64,000 nucleotides of DNA from JANWHQ01 sp963775275 (GTDB lineage: Bacteria > Pseudomonadota > Alphaproteobacteria > Caulobacterales > Caulobacteraceae), in NCBI GenBank assembly GCA_963775275.1, contig CAVZII010000005.1:2046001-2110000 (forward strand), read 5' to 3'. A program made the translations under genes and the position numbers. Under the pieces are notes generated by a model that searched no databases, had not been told where the DNA came from, and saw only the letters and a program-made list of their open reading frames with translations. Below, one piece after another: positions 24,466 to 33,249 of the stretch. The first letter of the stretch is position 1; each line of letters opens with the position of its first letter.

Positions 24466-27050
24466 GCCGCGTTTCGAAAGCCCTCACGGCCTACGAGCTG
24501 GCGCGTCGGCGCGGAGTGCTCAAGCGCTTCGGCCATCTTCTCGAGCTCAGCGACGAGGTCGATCGCAACGCCAGCGACTCTCAGTTCTCCGGTCGCCGTA
24601 GCCTCAATTCCGACTTTCAAGGCAAGATCTACTACGTCTTTGACGAGAACGTCTTTGAGTTATTCCTGAGCCCGGCGGATAAGTGGGCCTATTGCGCCAA
24701 CTTCTACGCCGACGTCTGGGGCGGCGGCGACGAGCAGATGGCCCGGCACTATTCCGCCAAGGCGGGCATGATCGCCGCCGAGTTCCTGTTCTCGGGCGCG
24801 CTGCCGGGCATGTCCCCAGGCGACCCGGTGTTCATGACCCCGTGGCACTACGGCGAGCTCAAGCGACGGCTCTACCTGCTGCGCGGCAGCTTCGCTAAGC
24901 GCGCCCGCGAACAGGGAGACAATCACCAGACCGTCCAGCAGTATCGCGACGAGGACGAGCGCTACATCCACCTGGAGTCCGACCAGTCGCCCGCCGACCA
25001 GTTCAAACGGGCGCTCGATCGCGCCTCGCCACAGACGCGCAGGGATGCGCTCCGTTTCGTCGAAATTACCAAGGATTACACCGCAGCCCTGCGCTTTCTG
25101 AGTGCACGCGCCCTCGCGCCGCGCCTGGTTGAGGACACCGTCATCGAGCCCCTGGAGCAGCTCAAGTGGCTCTATTCTGACGTTATGGCCCAAGTCAGAA
25201 CTCTTGAGCTTCCGCTTCGAGCCCAAGGACAACGGCAGGGACTTCGACGAGCTCAATGCCCTGATTGACGCCTGGCTCGATATCCTCAAGACCCGTCACC
25301 GCCAACGCGCCAAGAAAGGCCGAATGGATACCGACGCCAAGTCTATCGCCTACGTCCACTGGATCGCCCGCCACCGCCTAACCCGCCATGAACGGATCGT
25401 GCTGGTCACCGGCGACGCCCCCCTCTACGAGGCCTACTGCAGCTGGCATGCCGAACAACCCCTGGGCGAGGCCTTCCTGCTGCGCCGTGTCAACCAATTC
25501 GCGCCGCTGATTAATCCCCACGACATGCCCAATGACATTCGCGCCGGTGAGAAGGGCGGCTACCAGCTGTTCGACAGCATCCGCCGGGCGATGGAGGCGC
25601 CCCTCTTGCCTATCAACTTGGCCCGCAAGGTGGATGGCCGCGCACACCTCGCCAACATCCTGAAGTCGTTCCCCGCACCGGAAAACGACCCCCTGGTCCA
25701 AGACTTCACCCGCAACCTGTCCGCCGCCTGGTGGCACGAACGCCATCGCACTTTCGCCGGGCTGCGCGACCAGTGGCGCGAGGCCGAACGTATGAACATT
25801 GGTGCCAGCCTGCCCGTGCTCGAGCGCCGACTGGAACGGCGTAGGTCCTTCGTGGACCACGTGGCCCGCGCTCCGGACGCCAGTCGGGCCTTCACCGCCT
25901 ATCTGGACCAATTGGTTGAGGACATCATCGAGAAGGAGACCCGCGCCAGCTTCCCCGACGCGGTGCGCTTCTTCCTCGAGCGGCGCGGGGGCAAGCCGCC
26001 CCGGGCCCGCGCGCCCCTCGACATCCGTCTTCGAATCCCAGTTCCCGGCCCGGACGGCGTCTCCGTCCAGGTCGATATTGCCGACCTGATCCAGCGTTGG
26101 GTGAACGACGAGGCGGCTGTCGCCTCCCAGCTCGACCCGCTGCAGAACCCGGTCCTCTTCGACCGGCCGGACATCGTCTTCGCCGTCGCTTCCTCCATGG
26201 CGCTGCGGGTGGATATCTGGATAGACGCCGACCGCTACGCCCATGCCGCCTTCAGCGCCGCCAGAAAATTGCTCGACGAGGGCGACGCGGCGGTCGAAGA
26301 GACTTGGCTGGAGTGCCTGTACCTGTTGGGCCTCACCAAACGGTTCGTCAACCCCTCCACCCCGCCTCGGCCATCCGGGGCCGCGAGGACCTCTGGGCCG
26401 AGAATCTGGTGCAGGCCGTCACGTCACTCGAGCAGGCCGAACAGCGCCACCGCGAACTCGGCCAGGATGAGCACGCCTTCCGCGCCCTCGCCGAACAGAT
26501 GGCGGTCCGGCTGTTCTACGCCAACTGGAAAGCGGTCACCCCGGCCGCCAAGCTCATCCCGTCCGGCTTCGACGGGCGCGTGGCTCTCAAGCAGTACGCC
26601 GCCGCCCTTGCCGCTTTGCGGCAGGGCTGGATCGCGCTTGACGCCTTGCGCGCCAATGGCCGGTTTCTGGATCCGCACCCCCTGAACTCCAACGCCGCCG
26701 TGCTTGCCGTGATAGGCGAGCTGTTGTCCCGCCAGGGCGACAGCGTTCCCGGCTTAGCGCCGGCCGAGCTCGACCGGGTCGAGTTCGACCTGCAGCCGAT
26801 GATCGAGTCCCTGGACGAGTTCCCCCAAATCACCTCTATCGACGTCTACGCCTTCCTGTGGCTGGTGCGTGGAAACGATGGGGCAGCCGGACAGCTTGAT
26901 GTCGCCCTCAACTCCGGCCGCTTAAGCCTCGCCCAAGACCGGCAGTTCGCCGGCGTCTTGCGCGCCGAACTTCGCGCCCCGCCCCGCGCAGCTGCGGTGG
27001 GAGCAGGGCGGCGAGGCCGCCCTAATGCGCAAACCACAAGCAGACCGTAA
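24462..27050 (+). pseudogene. Large PIN-like domain protein C, two frameshifts
   Basis: Three consecutive frames together encode about 862 residues: 24462 to about 25195, then to about 26365, then to the TAA at 27048-27050. The switches are +1 and then back. Near residue 56 the sequence GKIYYVFDENVFELFL has the first aspartate of a PIN-like nuclease. After about 200 residues, MDTDAKSIAYVHWIA and RIVLVTGDAPLYEAY supply the later aspartates in PIN order. The rest is helical with no domain I recognise. The shifts could be decay or sequence error; if repaired this would be a large PIN-family RNase-like effector. Confidence 0.65.
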
Positions 27051-27137
27051 ACCTGCGCTGGTCCCGGCTTTCGCCGGCACGAGTGGCGAAAACCTTGACC
27101 CGATGCCAAGCCATCCGCTCAACCCGGCGAAAGCGGT

Positions 27138-27288
27138 GACCCAGGCTTTTTTCCCGCGCTGCTTCCTGCTAAGCCGGGTCGGCGAGAAACTGCAAGACGC
27201 CCGGGCTCCCGCCTCCGAGAGAATGAGCGGAGGACGCGTGACCACCTACGACTACGTCATCGTCGGCGCAGGCTCGGCCGGCTGCGTC
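27138..27288 (+). repeat. Right copy of duplicated GMC promoter and 5' end
   Basis: This is the partner of 21241-21387. It runs into the intact GMC gene and is therefore probably the original copy. The preceding stretch 27058-27137 carries the TTTCGCCGG-type intergenic repeat also present near 21223 and 21614. Confidence 0.85.
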
Positions 27289-28851
27289 ATCGCCAACCGC
27301 CTGACGGCCGATCCGGACGTCTCGGTGCTGCTGCTCGAGGCCGGCGGCTGGGACACCCAGCTCCTGATGAAGATGCCGCTGGGCGCGCACATGATGCACT
27401 ACCCCGAGCTGAACTGGGGCTACATGTCCGAGCCCATCGCGTTCCTCGGCCGGCCGCTCTTCCTGCCGCGCGGCAAGGCGGTGGGCGGCTCCTCCCACGT
27501 CAACGCCATGACCTATTCGCGGGGCCATCCCAAGGACTACGACCAGTGGCGCCAGATGGGCTGCGAGGGCTGGGGCTACGCCGACGTCCTGCCCTACTTC
27601 AAGCGCTCCGAGCGCTCCTGGCGGGGCGAGGGCAAGTACCACGGCGGCTCGGGCGAGATGGCGGTGAGCCGCTCGGACCTGCGCGGCCGGCTCTATGACG
27701 AGACCGTCGCGGCGGCCAAGTCGCTCGGCTACCGGGAAAGCCCGGACCTGCACGGCGAGGTCGCCGAGGGCTTCTCCATTCCCGAGTTCACGGCCCACAG
27801 AGGCCGCCGCGTCTCCACCTCCCGCGCCTTCATCCACCCGATCCGCCATCGCAAGAACCTGACGATCGAGACCGGCGCCCTGACCGAGAAGGTCCTGGTC
27901 GAGGACGGTCGCGCGACGGGGGTGAAGTACCTCAAGGACGGTCGGACCCTGGTCGCCGAGGCCCGGCGCGAGGTGATCCTCTGCGGCGGGGCCTACAACT
28001 CGCCCCAGCTCCTGATGCTGTCCGGCATCGGCCCGGCGGACGAGCTGAAGGCCGCCGGCGTCGAGCCGGTCCTCGATCTGCCCGGCGTCGGCCGGAACCT
28101 CTCCGAGCACGCCTCCTTCTTCATCCACTACCGGACGCGAAAGCCGGTCTCGCTTCTGCGCCACCTGCGCTGGGACAAGCTCGCGGTCCACATGGCCAAC
28201 TGGTACCTCTTCGGCGCCGGGCCCTTCTCCCACCAGGCCACCACCTGCCACGCCCAGGTCCGCACCCGCGACGAGCTCGAGCGGCCGGACATCCAGATCT
28301 TCTTCAACCCGGCCCGGCTGGACTCCAAGCCGTGGTTCCCGCTGATCAAGCCGGTCCAGGAGCATCAGATCAACGCGATCATGATCCTGCTGCATCCGGA
28401 CAGCCGCGGCCGGCTGACCCTGCGCTCGGGCGATCCGAAGGATCCGCCGCGCATCTTCCTGGACCTGTTCACCGAGCATTCCGACGTGGAGGCCCTGATC
28501 CGGGGGCTGAGGATCGCGCGCAAGGTGTTCGAGACCGAGCCCCTGGCCTCGGTGGTCGAGCGCGAGGTGGCGCCCGGCAGGGAGGTCCAGTCCGACGAGG
28601 ACCTCGAGCGCTATCTGAAGACCGCCGCCATGGTCTCGCACCACCCGGTCGGGACCTGCAAGATGGGCCACGACGACATGGCCGTCGTGGACCCCCATCT
28701 CCGCCTTCGCGGCATCGCGGGCCTGCGCGTCGCCGACGCCTCGATCATGCCGACGGTCCCGGGCGGCAACACCAACGCCCCCTCGATCATGGTCGGCGAG
28801 AAGGCCGCCGACCTCATCCGCGGCCAGACCCTGGCGCCGGCGGAGCTATAG
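27238..28851 (+). CDS. GMC-family FAD oxidoreductase (choline dehydrogenase-like)
   Basis: A 537-residue flavoprotein. The FAD-binding motif is VIVGAGSAGCVIANRLT, followed by LLLEAGG; GMC signature 1 reads PRGKAVGGSSHVNAM, and the active-site region is SHHPVGTCKMG with a C-terminal NTNAPSIMVGEKAA. Members oxidise primary or benzylic alcohols, and length matches the choline-dehydrogenase branch. The start is GTG with GGAGG upstream. Its promoter and first codons are duplicated at 21241-21387. In this context an aryl or lignin-derived alcohol is a reasonable but unproven substrate. Confidence 0.92.
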   Translation: MTTYDYVIVGAGSAGCVIANRLTADPDVSVLLLEAGGWDTQLLMKMPLGAHMMHYPELNWGYMSEPIAFLGRPLFLPRGKAVGGSSHVNAMTYSRGHPKDYDQWRQMGCEGWGYADVLPYFKRSERSWRGEGKYHGGSGEMAVSRSDLRGRLYDETVAAAKSLGYRESPDLHGEVAEGFSIPEFTAHRGRRVSTSRAFIHPIRHRKNLTIETGALTEKVLVEDGRATGVKYLKDGRTLVAEARREVILCGGAYNSPQLLMLSGIGPADELKAAGVEPVLDLPGVGRNLSEHASFFIHYRTRKPVSLLRHLRWDKLAVHMANWYLFGAGPFSHQATTCHAQVRTRDELERPDIQIFFNPARLDSKPWFPLIKPVQEHQINAIMILLHPDSRGRLTLRSGDPKDPPRIFLDLFTEHSDVEALIRGLRIARKVFETEPLASVVEREVAPGREVQSDEDLERYLKTAAMVSHHPVGTCKMGHDDMAVVDPHLRLRGIAGLRVADASIMPTVPGGNTNAPSIMVGEKAADLIRGQTLAPAEL

Positions 28852-28855
28852 CCTC

Positions 28856-28970
28856 CCCTCGCCCCGCGCCAGCGGGGAGAGGGAGGGGCCCGTCCTCCGT
28901 AGCCTCTTGTCCGCCGAAGCCTTGGCGTAGGCGGATGGCGAAGGAGGATGGGAGGGTGAGGGGCCTGGAA
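28856..28970. repeat. Mosaic intergenic repeat after GMC gene
   Basis: A chain of C-rich and G-rich hairpins begins CCTCCCCTCGCCCCGCG and includes GGGAGAGGGAGGGGCCC and a CTTGTCCGCCGAAGCC hairpin, ending GGGAGGGTGAGG. It resembles the CCTCTCCC family elsewhere in the window and fills the gap before the next gene. Confidence 0.6.
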
Positions 28971-29004
28971 CCATCCACCATCCACGCGGGTTGGATTGGG
29001 CGCC

Positions 29005-29580
29005 ATGCGAAGGACCGGCATACCAGCGTTCACGCTCGCCGCCGCCTCGGCCGCGGCCCTCGCAGCGCCCGCTCATGCGGCCATCGTCACCAAGGACCAG
29101 GTGGCGGCCACCGCCGGCGCCGCGGCCGGCACGGCCGTCGCAGGCCCTGTGGGAGGCGTGGTCGGCAGTCTCGTCGGGCGGGTCGCGGCCACGATCGCCG
29201 GCCATCACGGGCCAAAGGATCTCGGCCAGGTCGACCTTCCACGCGCCGACGATCGTCTTCAGCCGCTGTCCACGGACCGTCGGCCGATCCGGATCCACAG
29301 CGTCGACACCAGCCCTGCGCACCGCGTCCGGATCGACGCGGTGGCGCTCGCCGCCCAGGCCGAGCGAACCGAAGCGCTCGCCCGCGCCGAACGGGCCCGG
29401 GACGCGGACGCCGTGCAGTACGCCCAGACGGGAGGGGCGGCGGGCTCCGGCCAGCCAGCGCCGCCGGCTCGAGCGGGCGCATCCTCGACGCCGACCTACG
29501 TCCGCCCGGTCGCCGACCCCTATTCCTCCACCCTCAACGCCCAGCTCGCGCGGCTGAGGGCGGACGAAGACGGCGGCTGA
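29005..29580 (+). CDS. Exported hypothetical protein, alanine-rich
   Basis: A 191-residue protein I cannot place in a family. It has a clear signal peptide (RRTGIPAFTLAAASAAALAA, cleavage near AHA-AI). A glycine/alanine-rich hydrophobic stretch (AATAGAAAGTAVAGPVGGVV) resembles glycine-zipper segments of outer-membrane-associated proteins. The C-terminal half is alanine/arginine-rich and low complexity. ATG at 29005 places the signal peptide at the N-terminus; an in-frame TTG lies nine bases earlier. It converges on the dioxygenase gene. Confidence 0.55.
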   Translation: MRRTGIPAFTLAAASAAALAAPAHAAIVTKDQVAATAGAAAGTAVAGPVGGVVGSLVGRVAATIAGHHGPKDLGQVDLPRADDRLQPLSTDRRPIRIHSVDTSPAHRVRIDAVALAAQAERTEALARAERARDADAVQYAQTGGAAGSGQPAPPARAGASSTPTYVRPVADPYSSTLNAQLARLRADEDGG

Positions 29581-29586
29581 CGACGC

Positions 29587-31029
29587 CTACCAGCCCTCGA
29601 TCTGATCGGCCGGGACCCAGGTCCCGTGCACCTGGCAGCGCAGCCGCATCGGGATCTTGATCCGGCACACCGGCTTCAGCTCTTCGGCCTCGACGATCAC
29701 GGCCTCGGACAGCCCCTCGTCGTGAAGGTCGGCCACGAAGGCGAGCCAGCCCTCGTGCCCGGGCGCCTGGGACGGGATGTGGATGTGCTCCTGGAGGGTG
29801 ACGTGCGGCCCGAGGGTCAGGCTCCTGATCTCCCCGGTCTTCACATTGATCCGCAGCACGGTGTTGAAGCCCGCGCCCACCGGCCCCGAGATCATCGGCG
29901 GGCCGTTCCTGGGGTCGTAGGTCTGGTAGTAGCCGATCTCGTAGGGCTTCATCGCGTCCTTGTCGGCGATGCGCGGCATGTCCCCGCCGGGGCCCAGCAC
30001 CTCTTCGGACCAGCTGTCCTCGTTGCGCGCGAGATCGAAGGTCCAGCGCGCCAGCTTGCCGCCCATGTCCTCCGGCTTGACCTTCAGGCCCGAGGCCTCG
30101 TGGATGAACGGGAAGGGCGGATAGTTCGAGACGTTGAAGTCCAGGCGGACCTTGTCGCCCTCGGACCAGGCGTTCAGGTAATGGAACGCCGAGGCCGCCG
30201 GGCCCTTGAACCAGCGCATGTCCTTCACCGACCCGCCGCGCTTCATCACCCCCATCCAGCTCGGCAGTCCGCCTTCCCAGACCCAGTGCGCGCCGCCGGC
30301 CTTGATCCGGTCCAGGTCCGCCGTCATCGGCCAGACCGGGAAGATGATGTGCTCCTTGGTGACCTGGAAGTCGTGCATCAGCGACACGTATGGCGCCTCG
30401 AACCACTCCTCGTGGATCAGCTTGCCGTCCTTGTCGGCGATGCAGAAGGCCACGTCCCTGGTGGCCAAGCCCCCCGCCTCGTAGCCGAAGAAGAACAGCT
30501 CGCCCGTCTCCGGATCGGTCCGGCAGTGGGCGGTCATGGTCAGGCTCTTCAGCCGGCCCTCGAAGTCGTAGGGCCCCAGCGTCTCCAGCGTCAGGGGATC
30601 CATCTGGTAGGGCCGCTCGTCCTCCTTGGTCGCCAGCAGCTTGCCGGCGTGGAAGACGGGGGTGGTGTTCGAGGTCGTGCGGCTCTCGCCGAAGAAGCCA
30701 GGCTCGTCCGTGTAGGGGTTGCGGTAGAGGCCGTGCCGGCCGCGGCGCGCCGCGCGGTCGCGCTTCAGCCGTTCGGTCATCACATAGCGCTGCTTGTAGT
30801 CGGCGTGGCCGTCCTCCAGGCGGAACATGCCGACCATGCCGTCGCCGGAGAGGAAGGTGTCCCAGCCCTCCTTGGGCGGATACTGCGGGTCGGGGACCGA
30901 GCGGTACCAGTTCCCGCGGATCTCGCTCGGCAGCTCGCCTTCGATCACCAGGTCGAAGACGTCGGCCTCGATCCGCGAGGGGGCGTTGAAGCCCGCGAAG
31001 TCCATGGTCTGGGGAAAGGGCTTGGTCAT
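29587..31029 (-). CDS. Carotenoid oxygenase family dioxygenase (lignostilbene dioxygenase type)
   Basis: A 480-residue seven-bladed propeller Fe(II) dioxygenase. Four histidine ligands are identifiable in order: TAHCRTD, LMHDFQVT, SAFHYLNAW and the C-terminal QVHGTWVP. Bacterial members cleave the central double bond of lignostilbenes or carotenoids with O2; the former fits this locus, giving two vanillin-type aldehydes. No signal peptide is seen. It is divergent from the NAD(P)-binding oxidoreductase at 31120 with 90 bp between. Substrate is inferred from context. Confidence 0.88.
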   Translation of the reverse strand: MTKPFPQTMDFAGFNAPSRIEADVFDLVIEGELPSEIRGNWYRSVPDPQYPPKEGWDTFLSGDGMVGMFRLEDGHADYKQRYVMTERLKRDRAARRGRHGLYRNPYTDEPGFFGESRTTSNTTPVFHAGKLLATKEDERPYQMDPLTLETLGPYDFEGRLKSLTMTAHCRTDPETGELFFFGYEAGGLATRDVAFCIADKDGKLIHEEWFEAPYVSLMHDFQVTKEHIIFPVWPMTADLDRIKAGGAHWVWEGGLPSWMGVMKRGGSVKDMRWFKGPAASAFHYLNAWSEGDKVRLDFNVSNYPPFPFIHEASGLKVKPEDMGGKLARWTFDLARNEDSWSEEVLGPGGDMPRIADKDAMKPYEIGYYQTYDPRNGPPMISGPVGAGFNTVLRINVKTGEIRSLTLGPHVTLQEHIHIPSQAPGHEGWLAFVADLHDEGLSEAVIVEAEELKPVCRIKIPMRLRCQVHGTWVPADQIEGW

Positions 31030-31119
31030 TCCTGGGCTCCGCCGCTCGGCGGCTTGTGACCTGCCGCCTCGTCGGGCTAGTTGTGTCGCGAAAAGGCCGA
31101 TGAGGGAAGGAACGGGTTG

Positions 31120-31731
31120 ATGAAGATCGCTTTGATCGGCGCTTCGGGGAACATGGGAACGCGCCTCGTGAAGGAGGCCGTGAGCCGCGGCCATGAGGTG
31201 ACGGCCATCTCGCGCCACCCGGAGTCGGTGGCCGGGCCCAAGGTCACCACCGTCGCGCTCGACTTTCACGACGAGGACAAGCTCGCCGACGTGCTCAAGG
31301 GCCACGACGCGGTGATCCTGTCCGTGCGCTTCCAGGACTCCGATCCCAAGAAGGCGATCTGGGCCATGCGCAAGGCGGGGCTCAAGCGCCTGGCCGTGGT
31401 CGGCGGCGCCGCCAGCCTGATGAACCAGGACAACGTTCGCCTGCTCGACACCCCGGGCTTCCCCGATTTCATCGCGGTGGAGGCCCGCCCTGCGGCCGCG
31501 GCGCTGGATTGGCTGCGCGCCGACGTCGACGATCTGGACTGGGTCTTCGTCTCGCCCTCGATGATGCTGGGGCCGGGCGAGCGCACCGGCAAGTTCCGCC
31601 TCGGCCAGGACCACCTGCTCACGGCCGAGGACGGCAAGAGCAGCATCTCCTACGAGGACCTCTCGGTCGCCATCATCGACGAGCTCGAGAAGCCCGCCCA
31701 CCACCGCCGCCGCTTCACGGTGGGCTACTGA
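31120..31731 (+). CDS. NAD(P)-dependent atypical SDR oxidoreductase (paralogue of 3013-3675)
   Basis: A 203-residue Rossmann protein starting IALIGASGNMGTRLVKEAVS, followed by RGHEVTAISRHPE. It ends HHRRRFTVGY, almost the same as the protein at 3013-3675. A WVFVSPSMMLGPGERTGKFR segment matches the paralogue's YSTYR-type loop region in position. GGAAGG precedes the ATG. No substrate can be deduced. It is divergent from the lignostilbene-type dioxygenase gene. Confidence 0.85.
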   Translation: MKIALIGASGNMGTRLVKEAVSRGHEVTAISRHPESVAGPKVTTVALDFHDEDKLADVLKGHDAVILSVRFQDSDPKKAIWAMRKAGLKRLAVVGGAASLMNQDNVRLLDTPGFPDFIAVEARPAAAALDWLRADVDDLDWVFVSPSMMLGPGERTGKFRLGQDHLLTAEDGKSSISYEDLSVAIIDELEKPAHHRRRFTVGY

Positions 31732-31739
31732 CCAAGGTC

Positions 31740-31880
31740 TCCTCTCCCACAGGGAGAGGAAGGGGCCCAGCCCGCAGGGCTCGGAAGGTGAGGGGTTTCG
31801 CCCTGTCCGTCCCTGACCCCTCATCCTCCCACTCGCTTCGCGAGCGGGCCCCTCCTTCTCCCTTTGGGAGAAGGGTCCAG
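31740..31880. repeat. Mosaic intergenic repeat (CCTCTCCC family), copy b
   Basis: The order is a CCTCTCCC...GGGAGAGG hairpin, a GGGCCCAGCCC hairpin, GGTGAGGGG, then the complementary CCCCTCATCCTCCC and a TTCTCCC...GGGAGAAGG hairpin. The whole block is roughly symmetrical and lies between two genes on the same strand. Confidence 0.75.
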
Positions 31881-31950
31881 GCCCTTGCCCGCCGTCCCTG
31901 ATCGGGTCTAGCTGGACGGCGGAGGGCCGCACGCCAGGAGGAGACTATCC

Positions 31951-32964
31951 ATGCAGAACATAGAGCTCGGACGCTCGGGCCTGAAGGTCGCTCCCTGGGC
32001 CTTCGGCGGCAACGTCTTCGGCTGGACGGTCGACCAGGCCACGGGGTTCCAGCTCCTGGACGCCTTCGTCGGCAAGGGCTTCAACCTGATCGACACCGCC
32101 GACGTCTATTCCCGCTGGATCCCCGGCCACGTCGGCGGCGAGTCCGAGACCCTGATCGGCGACTGGTTGGCGCAAGGCGGCGGCCGGCGTGAGAAGGTGA
32201 TCATCGCCACCAAGCTCGGCGCGCCCATGGCGGAAGGGTCGGGCCTGTCGCGCGCCTACATGATCCAGGCGGTCGAGCGCTCTCTGAAGCGGCTGAAGAC
32301 CGACGTCATCGACCTCTACCAGGCGCACATGGACGATCCGTCCACGCCGCTGGAGGAGACGCTCTCGGCCTTCGCCGACCTGATCAAGGCCGGCAAGGTG
32401 CGCGCCATCGGCGCCTCGAACTACAACGCCGAGCGTCTCGCCAAGGCGCTGAAGGTCTCGGCCGAGAACGGCCTTCCCCGCTTCGAGACCCTGCAGCCCT
32501 GGTACAATCTCTATGACCGGGACACCTTCGAGGGGCCGGTCGCCGACCTCGCCAGGGCCGAGGGCCTCGGGATCATCCCCTACTTCGGCCTGGCCTCGGG
32601 CTTCCTCACCGGCAAGTACCGCACCGAGGCGGACCTGCAGGGCTCGCCGCGCGCCTATCGGGCCAAGGACATGCTGAACACCCGCGGCCTTCGCATCCTC
32701 GCCGCGCTCGACGCCGTCTCGGCCCGGATCGGCGCGACGCCGGCCCAGGTCTCTCTCGCCTGGCTGCGCGCCAAGGGCTGCGTCCCGATCGCCAGCGCCA
32801 CCTCGCTGAAGCAGCTCGAGGAGCTCGCCAAGTCGGCCGCGATCACCCTGGACGCCGAGGCCGTCAAGGCGCTGGACGACGCCAGCGTGATCAATCCCGG
32901 CGAGGAGCCCGTGCGCGCGCCGCCGCCGAACCCGCGGCCCCAGGCGACCCAGGCGGCGGAGTAG
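31951..32964 (+). CDS. Aldo/keto reductase
   Basis: A 337-residue TIM-barrel oxidoreductase. It has LGRSGLKVAPWAFGGNVFGW at the N-terminus, NLIDTADVYS (catalytic Asp and Tyr), the lysine in IIATKLG, and the histidine in YQAHMDDP, which together form the AKR tetrad. The IGASNYNAERL segment is also typical. NADPH-dependent reduction of aldehydes or ketones is expected. AGGAGGAG precedes the ATG. The C-terminal tail is proline-rich. Two hairpins follow the stop. Confidence 0.92.
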   Translation: MQNIELGRSGLKVAPWAFGGNVFGWTVDQATGFQLLDAFVGKGFNLIDTADVYSRWIPGHVGGESETLIGDWLAQGGGRREKVIIATKLGAPMAEGSGLSRAYMIQAVERSLKRLKTDVIDLYQAHMDDPSTPLEETLSAFADLIKAGKVRAIGASNYNAERLAKALKVSAENGLPRFETLQPWYNLYDRDTFEGPVADLARAEGLGIIPYFGLASGFLTGKYRTEADLQGSPRAYRAKDMLNTRGLRILAALDAVSARIGATPAQVSLAWLRAKGCVPIASATSLKQLEELAKSAAITLDAEAVKALDDASVINPGEEPVRAPPPNPRPQATQAAE

Positions 32965-32972
32965 CGAGTGGC

Positions 32973-33008
32973 GGCCCTCACCCTGCCGGTGGCGGACGGG
33001 TGAGGGCC
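32973..33008 (+). terminator. Terminator-like hairpin after aldo/keto reductase gene
   Basis: Perfect 11-bp arms GGCCCTCACCC and GGGTGAGGGCC enclose 14 bases, nine bases after the stop codon. A second hairpin with GGGCGAAA/TTTCGCCC arms follows. There is no T-tract. Confidence 0.5.
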
Positions 33009-33083
33009 AAGGACGCGTCGGGCGAAAAGGGGGGACGGTTTCGCCCGTCGGACGCGCCCCAAACGTTGGGTCCGGATCGAATC

Positions 33084-33249
33084 CTAGTGTGGTGGATCAG
33101 AAGTTCGCATGATGATGGCGGCGCCCTCGGCTGCGAACTTCTGATCCGTAAACCACACTAAAATCATACATTTGCTAGTGTCCTTATCGATTCCGAAGTT
33201 CGCATCCGCCTTGCAAATGCGCTGGCGAACTTCGGAATCGGGACACTAG
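33084..33249 (+). repeat. CTAG-ended paired palindrome, copy 2
   Basis: Palindrome A is 33084-33161 (its right end reads CTAA rather than CTAG), and palindrome B is 33175-33249. The final CTAG provides the TAG stop of the convergent gene at 33246-34526 on the complement. It is nearly identical to the copy at 39529. Confidence 0.9.
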
